DNA of 64,000 bases from Ehretia macrophylla (GCA_037974665.1 CM075767.1:4861501-4925500); one strand, 5' to 3'; positions 1 to 12,962 are shown, counted from the stretch's first letter. Notes: generated by a model not told the origin, from the letters alone. Made by a program: numbers and translations.

Positions 1-1384
1 ATAGTACTACAATTTATGTTTCTAGATGGTTATTGATCATGCTAGACATATGATATCAATACAATACAATAAAACCACAATTAAATTATACCATAATAAT
101 CTATGGTTCGATACGATTCTAACGCATTCGACCGTGCCTCAATCCGACATCAGTATCTTCCAAAATCTTTAAAACAAGATCCTTGCAATTAGGTCAACGC
201 TTCTACATTAGCCTAACTTTGGAGGTAAATTTGTCTAGTTTCTCAAACTCCAATTGATCTGATTTTGGCCTATAATCGAAGCTTATCGAATTTAGATAAC
301 TCTAGAATCAAACAGAACTCAATTCAGAGTTGAAACGAATGAGATATGGCTTCCGCAAAATCACTGCGCAGAGTTGTCAAACATCTGGGCGCTAAGGCCT
401 TAATCCGGTCGACCGGAAGAAGTAGGTAACGCCCGGATCGAAGCTTTTTGCCGGGCGTTGAGGCCTCTATCCGGGCAACCGGATAGGGGCTGTAACGCCC
501 GGATAGCTGCACGAAAAACACCAAAATTCTACTCAATTCATCTATACCACAACCAATCCAGCTACCAATATACAAACAAGTTCTAAATGGCTATTAGGCA
601 TCATACAAGGCTTCAAAATCAACCAAATGCATCCCACATCAATGATCAATAACACCCAATAATTCATGTTCAAGCTCCAAGCCCCACAACCTCAACACCC
701 TCAACAACTCAATACACCTCTTAACAAGTTCAAATATACAAATATATATCACATGTAAACACCCAATCAAGCTCTAAACACAAGTATAATCATTGACCAT
801 GCTTAATGTATCTTGAAAAGCATTTTGAAAAACAACCCTCACCTCAAACTTGAGTATAGAAACAATGGAAAGCCAAAGAACTCTTGAGACTAGCTGAGAG
901 ATATAGAATTAGCTTGGAACAAGGCTGAAATTCCCTTCTTTCTTCTTCTTTTCCTCTTTTCTTCTCTCCCTCTCTTTTCCCTCTTTGATCGTGTATGAGT
1001 GTGTGTAAGTGTGTGTGCAGAGATTTGTGTGTGTTTGAGTGTGTGGTGTGTGTTTTTAGTGGGCAAAATAGTATAATGGTTGTATATAAAAATCTGATTT
1101 TGCCAAATGACCACCTTGCCCTCCAACTAAATCATATTTTGCTAGTTTGCCATTTTGGTTGAATTGCAACTAATTAGTTACTAATCTTGACTTGCTAGAA
1201 TATATTTAATGTCTATGACATGTAAAATTCCTAAATGCACAAAAATAAACATTTTGGCACGTAATACGATAAATATGCACGATAAATAATATTAACGCAC
1301 ATAATTGATGCCAATGCATATGAAATAATATGAATGCATTATCATTAATATAATTATATATAGACTCTCGTGTTGGGTTTTACA
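1..1384 (-). mobile_element. Ty3/gypsy LTR, partial (left part outside window)
   Basis: Read on the minus strand, this begins at 1384 with TGTAAAACCCAACACGAG, nearly the same start as the LTR at 56202. It continues through a GT/CA-rich stretch (about 990-1060), a pyrimidine/purine-rich stretch, a GGTGAGGG motif (about 834-846) and a GC-rich patch holding the palindrome CCGGTCGACCGG (405-416). The 56202-58454 LTR has the same order of parts, so the two belong to one family. The window cuts the copy before its 3' end. No protein is expected here; short open frames such as 324-575 are chance. Confidence 0.75.
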
Positions 1385-3464
1385 GTATGTCAGCTTAGCC
1401 AGTTGTATCTCCATACAACTCCTAAGTTGTTTAGCCCCTCAATCCACGTAGACCCCTAGGAGGTAGGGACCATCTACCGTTTGAGTATAAGTCAACCATC
1501 AACAGTGCATATGATTGATGAGCGTGTGTCGCATGCTACCCCATGAGAGGCAGGGTCAAGAGACATGCATCCACACCCTTCCGCACATACTACCTTGAGT
1601 AGAAGTCATCAAGTAACCATGAAGTTAAGACCCCCTGGGAGGCAGGGCCAAGTCGTTCATCTCATAATTAAATGATCGCCCACCTACTATGATGGAAGGG
1701 TTACGATTACACACCCAGTGCTGATTAATCGCTTATTGACTTAATATTGACTGGAGGGAATTATTAATGTTATTTAGTTTTGTCTCATCATTTTAACATG
1801 CATGCATCATACATGGATAGTGCATAGGCCATACGTATAGATTATCATGCTTTCAATGCGATAATATATCTTTATATAATATATAATCTATACTACACTA
1901 CCGAATATGTTATGGAGCTTTTATCTTTCCCTTCACCAAGTCACTTAGTGAAACATAGAGTAGATCCCTAGAATGAATGTAAATGAAAATTAAGGAAAAT
2001 AATGCAATTATCCACAATTGAAAACTCCTTCCCAATATGGAAATTGTATTCGATCCATGCTGGCCCACCATCTTTAGTCTTCATCTTGATCTCCATCTAT
2101 CTTTACTCCTATACTAGTCCTATCATACTACATTACATTGTTTTCCAAAAGTAGAAACCCCTAGATAGGGGGAGTTACATAGGAGGGAGAGAGAAGAAAT
2201 TACAAGCAGAAATAAAGAGAAGGCGAGACACGCAAGCTCCATTTCCAAAAATACATTCAACATCTATTTACGCGAAAGATGCAAATCATACATTCATGCA
2301 TGACTCTAAGCTCCATAACCACCCCATGCATATACATTTATGAAATATAATATTAAAATTGACAATTCATAAAACAAAGTCTTTTTTTGTTTTCTCGCAT
2401 CTCCCATGGATTATGTTGGCATACATATACTTTCTCGTTGCTTTTCCCTTTATAATAATCTTAGGAATTAATTGGGCTCAACTTACATCCACATGATGAC
2501 TTGTTGCGCAAGGCCCAATATTCATCCTAAGCCCACTTCGTGATCCAATTAGAGTTCCTAGGCTTAATTTAAATTTTTTCAAGAAAATCCAAATAATATT
2601 AAGCTCATAGGTTTTTAGGCCCAATTGGGATTTACCAAAACCTAATTCATCATACATGTAATTTTAATTTATGACCCACTATCAAAATTAACTCTAGATT
2701 CTCAATCCTATTAATTTTGACTAAGTCAACAAATTAAAATTGTCAAGTCAAACATTGGTCAACCTTGGTTAAATCACATAAAACGTGAATTTTTTCACCT
2801 ACCTAGTTAATTAATTTGATTAGGATTTGAATCTCTAAGAAAATTGGATTACAAAATCAACTCCTTAATTTTGACTTTCCAAAATCGTACCAAGATCAAA
2901 TCTATTACCAAATATGACAACTAGGACTAGGGTTTGACCATTATATTGACCTTGACACTGGAAAAAACATCATAGGCTCATAAAAAAATCATGTCGCCAC
3001 TTTGGAGTAGCGAAACAACCCTCACAAATGCCAAAAACGAATTTTCCCAGAATCTGCCATAACAAACTTGTGCACTGACCTAACTGTAATTGCTTCGTTT
3101 AACATACTTATACATCTCCAAAAATTCTAACATTCGACATAGAGATAGCTCTTTAAGTGTAGATAATGTTAAAAAAAAAAAAGCGGAACTCAATTTGGAT
3201 TTGTTTTTACCGAGTTATGCCTCCTAGACCAGACACTATGCAGTCGGTCCAGAATGCTGACTCTACAAAAAGTACTGTTCATGCCATTTTTCGCATATTA
3301 AATCACGAACTAACGAAGCGGGTATAAGCCTAATTTGTTGTACTATCAGTGGGGAATAACACACAAAAACATTAGGCACAAACAACGAGTTTTAATATGA
3401 CAAACAAATAATATAATCTTAGTGCGCAGAAAATGAATTCATGTTTTCAATGCATGTTTGGGTG
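1385..3464 (-). mobile_element. Gypsy LTR-like remnant, bounds uncertain
   Basis: No gene is visible. On the minus strand, 3100-3290 matches the part of the 40.6-40.8 kb LTR remnant that contains ACACTTAAAGAGCTAT and a GAGTTCCG motif. The 230-345 stretch of the neighbouring LTR has a comparable motif. The rest (1385-3000) has the mixed, non-coding look of a degenerate LTR. I could not find clean TG/CA ends or a target duplication, so the call is that this is decayed LTR material and nothing more precise. Confidence 0.4.
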
Positions 3465-3476
3465 GCTCTGATACCA
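3465..3476 (-). other. Primer-binding site (initiator Met tRNA type)
   Basis: The minus strand reads TGGTATCAGAGC, the standard plant retrotransposon site complementary to the 3' end of initiator methionine tRNA. It lies 2 bases inside the LTR edge at 3479. This fixes the LTR at 3479-5250 as the 5' LTR of an element running leftward. Confidence 0.85.
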
Positions 3477-3478
3477 AT

Positions 3479-5250
3479 TGGAGGTTCTCTAACATGAAAA
3501 ACACATATAGCGTAGTGGAAACATGAAAAATAAAGCTATAAAAACTTAGAGAACCAAGAATTGAATCATCCAAATATGCATTTAAATCCAAAAACATGAT
3601 AAAACCAAGCAAAGTTGAATCTGAAAAATTCATTACCTCTTGAAGAAGACTTTGAATTGTTTACTTGGATTGGAGACCACAACGTAGCAGCCCTCTGCGA
3701 TCTCACACACACCACGTCGAGGCTAGAACAAGGGAAAGCAAGCTCTTGCCTGAGCTTCAATGGCATGGCACAACTCCCAAGGAAAGAGAGAGAGAGTGGC
3801 GGCTAGGTTTTTGTGAGAGAAAGAGTTGCATAATTTTTTCTGATGTTCTCTCCTAGGGTTTCACTTTAAGCTGTATTTATAAGGTGGTATAAGTTTTCAA
3901 TATTTGTACCTTGACCCCAGACCTTATGGGGTTCTTTAAATTCAGCTTATAACCTTTTTATAATCAACTATAGGTTAATTAGACATCAACCCATAATTAA
4001 TTGACATCAATTCAACTTATACAAAAGTCAATTTCCCAAATTGCCCTTGATCTAAGTTTAACGTTTGACCATCAAACATTCTCTCTTACTTGCATACTCA
4101 AATGGTTTTCCTAAACCCATTCTTACCATATGCAATCCATTATATAATTGCTTCTAGATAGAATACGAGAAGATCCTCGTGGTAGCGTGAATTCTCTATT
4201 ATATCCCTCATAGTTCTAACCCTTTAGCTTGTGCGCGATCCTGTAGGTTCGAGTACCAAGCCAGTAGTAGCTGGGATAAGTACCAATTAACCCATCTCCA
4301 TTAGAACTCCTTCTAACTGCTACTAACTGAGGTTGGCGTCTAGCAACACTCCCCGACGACCAGATGGCTCGAATGCTTAATCCAAGTTTTCCTATTCAAG
4401 AACCTTTTGGCGACTATGTAACGTACTTTCTATTCCTTCCACTAGATGCCCCGAGCTTACCCTAGGGTATGGTTAATGTTAGTCAAACCTTAATAGGCTT
4501 ACTCTTATGTTCTGTTGACTTTTCCTGTATGATCCAATCATACCACCATGGCCATGGATTTCTGTCAACATCTCTATGAGATGACATAGGGCATACTCTA
4601 TTTCATCCAGAGTAGTGGATCCTCGTAGCAACACTCACTAGCTTCGCAAGTACTTGATTGTACCCAAATCCCCTTTCAAGCGGGTCTTATCTTCCTCCCT
4701 TTTGTCCAGGGCCAAAGTACAATGAGTTGCTTATAAGCTACTATGATGACCTCAAGTCAGATGAGTACTTTGCACAACTATCACATGAGAACCTTCTCAT
4801 TGACTTAGGCAGATGAAGCCCCCATTGAGTGTTCTCTATGGATCGTGTCCGATGTACATATCTCCATACGCACCCATGCATTAGCCTTGACATCTCATGT
4901 CACTTGGTCGATGAAATCAACCTAGATAGAGCTAACTACATGCCAGTCTTGCCGAATTCATCAATGCCCAGTCTTGATGAATCCTACGACCTAGGACAGG
5001 CTTTAGGTATGTCTTAGGTGTCGATTCTCATCAACCATAAGCTCTTTTATTTCGACCCTATGCTGACATATCCAAGGACTTTATCAGTTATACGTAATAT
5101 GTAGCTAGACGATATATGAACGAATAAGAGATAAAGATAAACGCCATATAGTACTTTTATTTGATTAAAACTTTATAACAAAGATCGTTTTGTTACACAA
5201 ATATCCCTATCATCCTTCACCAAATGATTGGCTTGCAGGGCATATTCACA
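3479..5250 (-). mobile_element. LTR (5' LTR of a leftward element), probably copia
   Basis: On the minus strand it starts TGTGAATATGCCCTGC at 5250 and ends in CA at 3479, directly followed by a primer-binding site. Length is 1772 bp. The general style (long, low coding potential) matches the LTRs at 34775 and 58455-60261. Its internal region is not recognisable to the left, where gypsy LTR material follows. Short frames inside (3439-3856, 4829-5017) are not genes. Confidence 0.7.
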
Positions 5251-6025
5251 ACATGACCTTTTTCTTGAGTTTAGCTTGTTTGCCTCTAGGGTAGGGATAT
5301 CCCTTGCTTTGAAAGGGACATGAAAAAATAATTATTGGCTTTGCTGTTTAAAAAATGAAAATTTTATGCATCACTTGTGCAAGATTTGAACCTGGGACCT
5401 TTTAACTTAAGTCTAAGATTGTTTGCCGCTAGGCTCTGAATATCCCTTGACATCAAATGAACATGAAAACTTAATTATCTCTTTACTGTGAAAAAATGAA
5501 AATTTTAAGTTTACTGTTCAGAATTAATTTATTATTCTCTTTACTGTTAAAAAAAGAATTTTTAATTTAAAGTCATAGTCCATCGTAATTTTATTAGATA
5601 TATAACGCTTAGTATTTCTAATTTTATTGTGTATCGTATAACGTTACAATAATGCTTTATATTATAGTTGAAAGTTTTATAAAGATGGATGAGAGCTTAA
5701 TTCCTCTTAATGAGTGACCACACTCAATGGAGGATAGCGGTCATGTCATTTCGTCATCAACCGATAAAGTAATCCACCAAGTACTTGAAGAACGACCGTT
5801 GAACAATAAAAAAGTCTTTAATGATGAGACTGAAGACCAACCTATTGTACCACTAGGAAGCCAAAATTGAAGTGGTTCCAACAGCTCTTTGATGAAAGAA
5901 ATCCAAGAGTTACAGATAAGAGTCCGCGTCCTGATGGACTAAGATGATCAAAGAGAATAGAAGAGTAGAACAGATTAGGACAACAATTAGTAAATATGGC
6001 TTTGATCACCTAAATCATCAAGACG
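5251..6025. other. Unassigned AT-rich intergenic stretch
   Basis: No gene seen. The stretch contains short internal near-repeats (a block around 5340-5360 recurs around 5485-5505 and 5540-5560). A tRNA T-arm-like stretch, reading GGTTCAAATC on the minus strand, lies around 5382-5400. From about 5815 the plus strand looks like decayed copia sequence leading into the fragment at 6026. Confidence 0.35.
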
Positions 6026-6400
6026 GTGAAAGAACTGGTAACTGTGGAGGAAGCCATGACATATCCAAATTGGAAAGCAGTTATGCAAGTCGAGTGTGAT
6101 AGTATCATGAAAAATGATACTTGGGAGATCGTTGAAAAGCCACTGAACAGAAAGATCATTGGCATCAAATGGATCTGGAAAGTGAAATATAAGGCAGATG
6201 GAAGTCTTGAAAAATATAAAGCATACTTTGTAGCACAAGGATTTTCACAAGTCAAAGGTTTTGATGTATATGAAACCTTTGCTCCAACAACAAAAATGAC
6301 AACAATCAAGTTAGTTGTTACAATTACTACTCACTATGGATGGATTGTACGTCAAATGGATGTCAAGTCACAAGCAACTCAAAGCAATCGGAAAAACACA
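6026..6400 (+). mobile_element. Copia reverse transcriptase fragment
   Basis: The plus strand encodes the N-terminal part of a Ty1/copia reverse transcriptase. Visible motifs include NDTWEIV, IGIKWIWKVKYKADGS, KAYFVAQGF and an ETFAP...MDV block. The catalytic YVDD part is absent, so this is a relic fragment. It faces the opposite way from the copia gag remnant that follows at 6440. Confidence 0.85.
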
Positions 6401-6439
6401 TCTTTTAAGGTCAATGTACCAGAATCTGTCAAGATTTGA

Positions 6440-6860
6440 GAGTGAGTAGTACTGAAGTCCAATTGTAACCCTGCCAAAAAACACATGACCGCAAGCTGCT
6501 TCCACGGAGCCTGCATTTCTTTGATTTTGCAAGTAAGAGGTCTCAGGGTGTTCAATTCCTCAAATAAACGTTTGAAGTTAACAAAGTAATCAATGAGCGA
6601 TTCCCCTTTTTGATTTGCACAAAAGAATTCCCGAGTGAGATCATAAAGTAGGGATAAATTCTCCCAGCCAAAATAAATTTCTCCCAAATATTCCCAAAGT
6701 TCCTTCACAATATCACAATGCTGAGTAATATTGTCAACTCATGAATCAAGAGTGCGTTGAATTAATGAATATAATCTCTTATCCTCTTGCATCCACTTCA
6801 TCTTAGCCCCTTCATCGGATGAAGGAGTTTTAGTAAGGTGATCCTCCAACTCGAGACCAT
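6440..6860 (-). mobile_element. Copia gag fragment (outer, older element)
   Basis: The minus strand reads like a copia GAG (UBN2/Retrotran_gag family): LWEYLGEIYFGWENLSLLYD, then a SLIDYFVNFKRLFEELN block and an MCFLAGLQ motif. It is broken off on the left by the plus-strand RT relic and on the right by the younger copia insertion at 6866. It probably belongs to the same old element as the LTR at 12763-12962. Confidence 0.75.
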
Positions 6861-6865
6861 AAATA

Positions 6866-7178
6866 TGAAGAAATGAGAGAATAGGAGAGAATATATTTTT
6901 CTGAAATGGTTTTTCATTATCTGAAAATGAATTGATATAGTACTGCTATATATATAGCATTGAGTCAATTGCTTTGCAAGCTTTACAGAGATTGACAGCT
7001 GTAAACAGCTATTTACCACTAGCTAACTATTCCTATAGTTAACACTATAACTGTTTGTCACTAACTAACTGTTCATATAGTTAACACTATAAGTACAGAA
7101 CTTATAACAGAATACAGTAAAGACTTATTCCTATAGTTCTGCGTTGCATTCTAGCTAGATACATTACTATCCTTAACA
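6866..7178 (-). repeat. 3' LTR of copia 6866-12028
   Basis: Begins on the minus strand with TGTTAAGGATAG and ends with CA at 6866. It is 313 bp long and matches 11695-12028. The polypurine tract GAGGGGGGA (minus strand) lies immediately upstream at about 7179-7187. Confidence 0.95.
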
Positions 7179-7201
7179 TCCCCCCTCAAGCTGATCTTGG
7201 G

Positions 7202-10200
7202 CTAGGAGAGGACTAATGGCAGCTTGCTCTTGAGGTAGTTGAATCTTTGTTGAGTGAGAGTTTTGGTGAAGATGTCTGCAATTTGATCTGTAGTAGATAT
7301 ATGAGATAGCTGCAGCTGCTTTGCTAGAACCTGCTCCCTTATGAAGTGATAATCTATCTCAATATGTTTTGTTCTGGCATGGAAGATTGGATTAGTGGCT
7401 AGTGCGATTGCTGAGACATTATCACAGATTAGAGTAGGGCCTGAAAATTGCAGATTTAGATCTCGTAGAAGATAAGTTAGCCACTTGACCTCTGCAGTTG
7501 TTTGTGCCATGGATCTATATTCTGCCTCAGTGGATGACCTTGCCACTGTTGGTTGCTTCTTTGAACACCACGAGACTAGATTTGGCCCTAGGAATACACA
7601 GAAGCTTGTAGTGGACTTCCTATCCATTGGATCACTAGCCCAGTCACTATCAGAGTATGCTTGTAAGTGAAATGGACCAGATCTGAATATGATGCCTTGG
7701 TTGAGAGTCCCTTTAATGTACCGAAGTGTTTGTTTTAAGGCATTATAGTCTTGATTGGTAGGAGCATGCATATGTTGACAAATGCTATTAACAGCAAACT
7801 GCAGGTCAGGCCTTGTAATGGTAAGGTATTGGAGTGCACCAACTAGGCTCCTAAATTCTGTGGGATTTGAATATGGCAAAGTGTCTGACTGTTTAACCAC
7901 TGTGGATTTAGAGGCAGTGGGAGTGGATGAAGGCTTGCAGTCTGCTAGACCAGCTTTGTGAAGCAGTTGTTTTGCATACTGAGCTTGATGAAGTAGAATG
8001 CTATCTGTTGTTCTAGAGACTTCAATACCTAGGAAATAGGTCAGGGGTCCTAGGTCTTTCATAGCAAAGGTGGAACTCATGACGGAGATGAGGGACTGAA
8101 TAGCTTTAGGAGAGTTACCTGTGATGATTATATCATCAACATAGATTAGAATGATGATTGTGTGAGTAGGAGTTTTTTTGAGTAAAGAGTGATGTATCTG
8201 CTGCACTGCACTTGAATCCTTGGTGAATTAGGAAAGAGGATAGCACAGAATACCAAGCTCTAGGAGCTTGTTTAAGGACATAGAGAGATTTGTGTAATTT
8301 ACAAACATAGTTGGGGTGAAGTGGATCAATAAAACCTTGTGGCTGAACCATGTAGACATCTTCTTGGAGATGTCCATGGAGGAAAGCATTAGAGACATCT
8401 AACTGAGTTAAAGACCACTGAAATTGCATTGCTAAGGCTAAAACTACCCTTATGGTTTGTGGTTTCACAACAGGGCTGAAAATTTCTATGTAATCTAGGC
8501 CTTGTTCCTGATGAAATCCCTTGGCCACTAACCTTGCTTTGTACCAAGATATGCTCCCATCTACATGCTTTTTAATTCTAAACACCCATTTGCACCCAAT
8601 AGGTTGTCTGTGGGAAGGTAGAGGTACTAAAGTCCATGTTTTCTGTTTGAGTAGTGCATCATATTCCTCTTGCATGGCATTAAGCCAACATTGATGAGAA
8701 GATGCTTGTTTGAATGTTGTGGGTTCTGTGAGACGTGTAGAAATTGTATTATGCAATTGATATAGGGGTGGTGGTAAGGATCCCATTTTGGATCTTGTTT
8801 GCATAGGATGTGTGGAGTGAGAGGGTCTTGAGAGATTAACTGTCTGAGTTTGAAGTTCAACATTTGTAGATGTCTCAGTTTGTTTGTTTATGGCAGGAGT
8901 TGACTGTGGGGAGTGAGTGGGTGATGACTGGTTAGTATTGTGTATTGGTTCAGTGTTGGGTACTGATGCAGATGACTGGCCATTGTTGTGTATTAGTTCA
9001 GTGTTGTTTACTGGTTCAGGGTCTGTAAGAACATTAGGGATTAAAGTAGGTCTTGGTTGGATACCTGTTTGTGATGACTGTAAATATGAGATCTGAGGTT
9101 GAGTTTCAGAAGTGGTTGAGAGAAATGTTGGGGAAAATTGTGTGATTTCTAGTTTAGTCTGTGATTGTGCTTTGTAAGGATAGATGTGTCCTTTGAATAG
9201 TACATGCCTTGAGATGTATATTCTGTTGGTTGCAGGATCAAGGCATTTGTAGCCTTTTGTGTTGGGGCAGTAACCAAGAAATACACAAGGCTTGGATTTA
9301 TATTCAAGCTTGTGTTTTGTATAGGGTCTAAGCCAGGGAAAACAAAGGCATCCAAAGGCCTTTAAGGTGTGGTAATTGGGTGTTTGAGAGAAGAGACAGT
9401 AATAAGGAGAGTTGTTGTTTAGTATAGGGGTGGGGAGCCTATTTATGAGGTGATTGGCTGCTGCTAAGGCTTCTAGCCAATAAATGGTAGGTAGATTACT
9501 ATGGTTTAACAAGGCTAATGTGGTTTCTATGAGGTGAAGATGTTTTCTTTCCACTCTTCCATTTTGCTCAAGGGTATGGGGGCAAGTGGTCTGGTGCACA
9601 GTGCCTAATTGTTGCAAAAATAAACTAAACTGTGTGCTCATATATTCCTCCCCATTATCTGTCCTAAGCAATTGTATAGTGGTCTTAAACTGAGTTTGAA
9701 TCATTGAATGAAAGCTCTTAAAAGCAGAAAGTGAATCAGATTTATGCTTTAATGGATAAAGCCAACAATACCTTGTGAAGTCATCTAAGAAAATGATGTA
9801 ATATCTATAGTTAGAACAGGAAACAATAGGGGATAGACCCCAAACATCACTATGTACTAATTGAAAAGGTGCAGTAATAATAGTATTAGAAACAGAGAAA
9901 GGAAGTTTGTGGGACTTGGCTACAGAGCAGTCAAGGCAGTCCTTAGTAGAGTGCTTTATTTTGACATCTAGTAAGGAAGAAATGATTGTAGCAGTAGCAG
10001 CTGAAGGATGGCCTAGCCTCAAGTGCCAGAGCCTGTCATCAGTTGGAATTGTCTCTTTGCAGTGACAGTGCATTGCTTGAGAGGTGGTAGATGTGAGTGG
10101 TGAAGAAGGCAGTGTATAGAGGCCTTGCTTACATGGGCCTCTGAACTTGATCAAATGGGTATTGTTGTCCCAGATTGCCACCTCCTTAGAAGTGAAAACA

Positions 10201-10589
10201 ATAGAACAATTATTTTCCTTGGTAAGTTTGTAAACAGAGATGAGATTAGAGGTAATAGAAGGAGCAAAAAGAATGTTGGATAGATGAAAGGAAGAATTAA
10301 GAGTGTAAATGGTGCCTGAACCAATACCTTGCACAGAGATTACTTGGCCATTGCCAATTGTGATAGCATTTGTACCATTGTAGGTTTGTTGAGGTTGCAG
10401 GTAAGTCATATCATGAGTGATGTGACTGTTAGCTCCTGAGTCCAGGATCCAGTATGGATCAGCAGTTTGTTGAGGTCCAAATTGAGCTGTGAGGGCTTGT
10501 TTTTCAGGCTTTGGTAGAATGTAGTTATAGAAATCAAATTTGTGCCAACATTCTAAAGCAGAATGGTTGGCTTTGCACAGATTTGACAC
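7202..10589 (-). mobile_element. Copia pol region (PR-INT-RT-RNase H)
   Basis: In order on the minus strand: aspartic protease motif WILDSGANSHITHD; integrase zinc-binding HLRLGHPSAA...CLDC; integrase catalytic core with HSDVWG, FLDDFTRYCW and DNGEEY; RT motifs CKWVFRIKKHVDGS, KARLVAKGF and LDVSNAFLHG; catalytic YVDD; RNase H motifs SDSDWASDP and [12 protein letters not shown]. This order (integrase before RT) defines Ty1/copia. The frame is largely preserved but not wholly intact. Confidence 0.93.
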
Positions 10590-11401
10590 TGAATAGATGA
10601 AGTTAGAGGTAAGGATTGATAGGTTTGTGGTTTAGAGTTGAAACATCCTCTAGAGTTGCCTCTTTGACCTCTGCCTCCTCTGTTGTTGTCCTTGCCCCTG
10701 CCTCTGTTATTGGAGTTAGGTCTATAGTTCTGTGTGGTGCTATAGAGAGCAGTGTGGATTTCAAAGGTGGAGGAGTCAGAAATTGTCACTTTCTTTGCTA
10801 GATTGAGATGCAGTTCTTCTGTGAGAAGAAGGCTACTGATTTCTGCAAGTGTAAGTGATCTTGTCTTGACTCTTATGGAGGCTTTGAACTGATCATATTC
10901 TGCTAGTAAGCCTTTAAGCACATAGAGAACTAGATCTTCCTCTTTGAAGATTTCAGAGGCATTGGCTAGGCTATCAACTAGATGTTTGACTTCATCCAAG
11001 TAAGCTTGCATAGTCTAAGTTGTTTTACTGATATTGAAGAGCTTCATTTTCAGTTGGTGGATATGTGACCTACTTAGTGAATTGAACCTTAGTTCTAAAG
11101 CGTTCCATATTTCAGGTGATGAGGTGAGCTCAAGCACTAGAGGAAGAACAGATGGAGAAATTGCAGCAAAAAGACAAGTTTTGAGACACTCATCAATAAT
11201 GATCCAGTTTGTGTACTCTGGATTTGGAGTTTTGGCGCCATTTTCAGCAGTGATTTCTTCAGAAGGACAAGGATCATCACCATTAATATGATCCAGAAGC
11301 TTGTGAGCCTTAAGAACAGCTCGTAGCTGAGCTTTCCAAACTAGATAATTAGATGTATCTAGTTGAATCTTCACTAAGGAGTTGAAGTTTTGCAGTAGCA
11401 A
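10553..11401 (-). mobile_element. Copia gag region
   Basis: The minus strand encodes a copia-type capsid. It starts with a KIQLDTSNYLVWKAQL block, continues with LVLELTSSPEIWNALELRF and a YLDEVKHLVDSLA...YVLKGLLAEYDQF block, and ends in an Arg/Gly/Asn-rich basic tail. It lies directly upstream of pol in the same element. Confidence 0.88.
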
Positions 11402-11682
11402 TTTTAATCCAAAAGGTAAAGCTTGATCAGTGGAAGAGCCATTGAAGATGCTGAGAGAAGCTTTATCAATGGAGATTTCTCTGATGTGCGCAGCTATGGA
11501 GGAAGAGATTGAAAAGATGAAACCCTAGGTTGCTAGGATGATGAGAAAACCTTGATTTGAGGTCGTGAGGGCAGAATTAGAAGCTGAGTTGCTTTCGCAA
11601 CTTCAGAAATGGTGAGATCAACTTTCTTTAAAGCTTGATCTCGAAAAAAAAATGGAATTTTAATGGCAGCAGAATCTACCTG

Positions 11683-11694
11683 CTCTTGATACCA
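11683..11694 (-). other. Copia primer-binding site
   Basis: The minus strand reads TGGTATCAAGAG, a usual copia variant of the initiator Met tRNA site. It abuts the inner edge of the 5' LTR. Confidence 0.88.
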
Positions 11695-12028
11695 TGAAGA
11701 AATGAGAGAATAGGAGAGAAGATATTTTTCTGAAATGGTTTTTCATTATTAGATAATGAATTGATACATTGCTGCTTTATATATAGCATTGAGTCAATTG
11801 CTTTGCAAGCTTTACAGAGATTGACAGTTGTAAACAGCTGTTTACCACTATCTAACTATTCCTATAGTTAACACTATAGCTGTTTGTCACTAACTAACTG
11901 TTCATATAGTTAACACTATAAGTACAGAAACTAAGCTAAGAATACACGTGCTTATAACAGAATTCAGTAAAGACTTATTCCTATAGTTCTGTGTTGCATT
12001 ATAGCTAGATACATTAGTATCCTTAACA
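11695..12028 (-). repeat. 5' LTR of copia 6866-12028
   Basis: 334 bp, TG...CA ends, paired with 6866-7178. It carries about 21 bp more than the 3' LTR near its middle. The flanking AAATA duplication is intact. Confidence 0.95.
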
Positions 12029-12033
12029 AAATA

Positions 12034-12762
12034 TACATCTCAACTACCTTTTTCCATCGAGGATAATTGTGAGAATCAATCAGTTTTCAATATGTAATTT
12101 TTCTAGGAGCAGGGATTAATTCCGAAACAACATTTCATCCACTAGAACCCTCAATAATAGAGCTATAAGCCTGCTCTTTTGCAATTTCTCACAGCAACAA
12201 ACCAGCCAAAGGAAAATAAGGTAACAGAGACCAAAAAAAAAAAAGAAAAAAAAAAGAAAAAAAAAAGATAGCCAATAAACGGTGACTAATTAGAAAACTT
12301 TCCACCACTCAGCCCCAAAATAGCAACAGAAACCAAAAGAAAAGCAGCCAAAAAGGACTGGAACGAATCAGTCAACTTGCCACCACACCAACCAACCAAA
12401 AATGGAAACAGAGAGGAAAAAAAGAACCTACAGCAGCAGTTTCGAGAGAAAGAACCAAAAAACTGAACAAGAACAGCCATAAAATCAGTCTTGGCAGCCC
12501 CTGCACGCACCCTCCCTGTACCAAAATGTGACGACACTACCTAGTCGTCCTATTGCATCCTGCGACCCAACCTGGTTGCCTAATAGAGACTTGCGACCTG
12601 CCTAATCGCGTTACAACATTAGAACTGTGAATTGCTGGTCACATGGGCAGCAACAAAGTCGGAAGTAAAAGCTAAAGAGAAAAAAAGACTGATCAGAGAA
12701 AAAAAAGTGATTAAGGAAGAGGGGAGGCTGAGGATGCAAAGGTTAACCTAGCTTTGATACCA
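12034..12762 (-). mobile_element. 5' internal region of the older copia remnant
   Basis: Non-coding sequence between the nested copia insertion and the LTR at 12763. It includes an A/G-rich low-complexity run (about 12230-12265). Next to the LTR, the minus strand carries the primer-binding-site-like GGTATCAAAGC (about 12751-12761). The frame at 12286-12537 is not convincing. Confidence 0.55.
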
Positions 12763-12962
12763 TGCAGAGAAGAGAGGAGGATATAGAGAATCCTTGTGTC
12801 AAAAGCAGTCCAAAGACATCTTCTTATATAATATGTAAAAGTATAATGACAAGAGAAGATCACGGAGACATAAAAGAGTAATTCTAGGAATCAGAAACCT
12901 AAATAGGAAACTTATCTTGAGCTGCCTTATTTAGCTAATTGACTGCTACTAATATGCTAACA
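12763..12962 (-). repeat. 5' LTR of the older copia remnant
   Basis: About 200 bp, minus strand, starting TGTTAGCATATT at 12962 and ending CA at 12763, followed by a primer-binding-site-like motif. No matching 3' LTR was found in the window, so the outer element is a 5' fragment (LTR plus part of gag) split by 6866-12028. Confidence 0.7.

Larger units (their letters stand above)
6866..12028 (-). mobile_element. Nearly whole Ty1/copia retrotransposon, Ale/Retrofit-like
   Basis: This is a complete copia layout on the minus strand: 5' LTR 11695-12028, primer-binding site, gag, protease, integrase, reverse transcriptase, RNase H, polypurine tract and 3' LTR 6866-7178. A 5-bp target duplication AAATA flanks it at 6861-6865 and 12029-12033. 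The two LTRs differ at roughly 5% of aligned bases plus one indel of about 21 bp. At the commonly used rate of 1.3e-8 per site per year that would be on the order of 2 My. The body carries a few breaks. It sits inside an older copia remnant whose gag lies to the left and whose LTR lies to the right. The Ale/Retrofit assignment rests on the short LTRs and general pol style and is tentative. Confidence 0.95.

Noticed and set aside
5382-5400. tRNA-like T-arm / B-box (GGTTCAAATC on the minus strand)
   Set aside because: No A box, acceptor stem or SINE tail could be matched around it. Not enough for a tRNA or SINE call.
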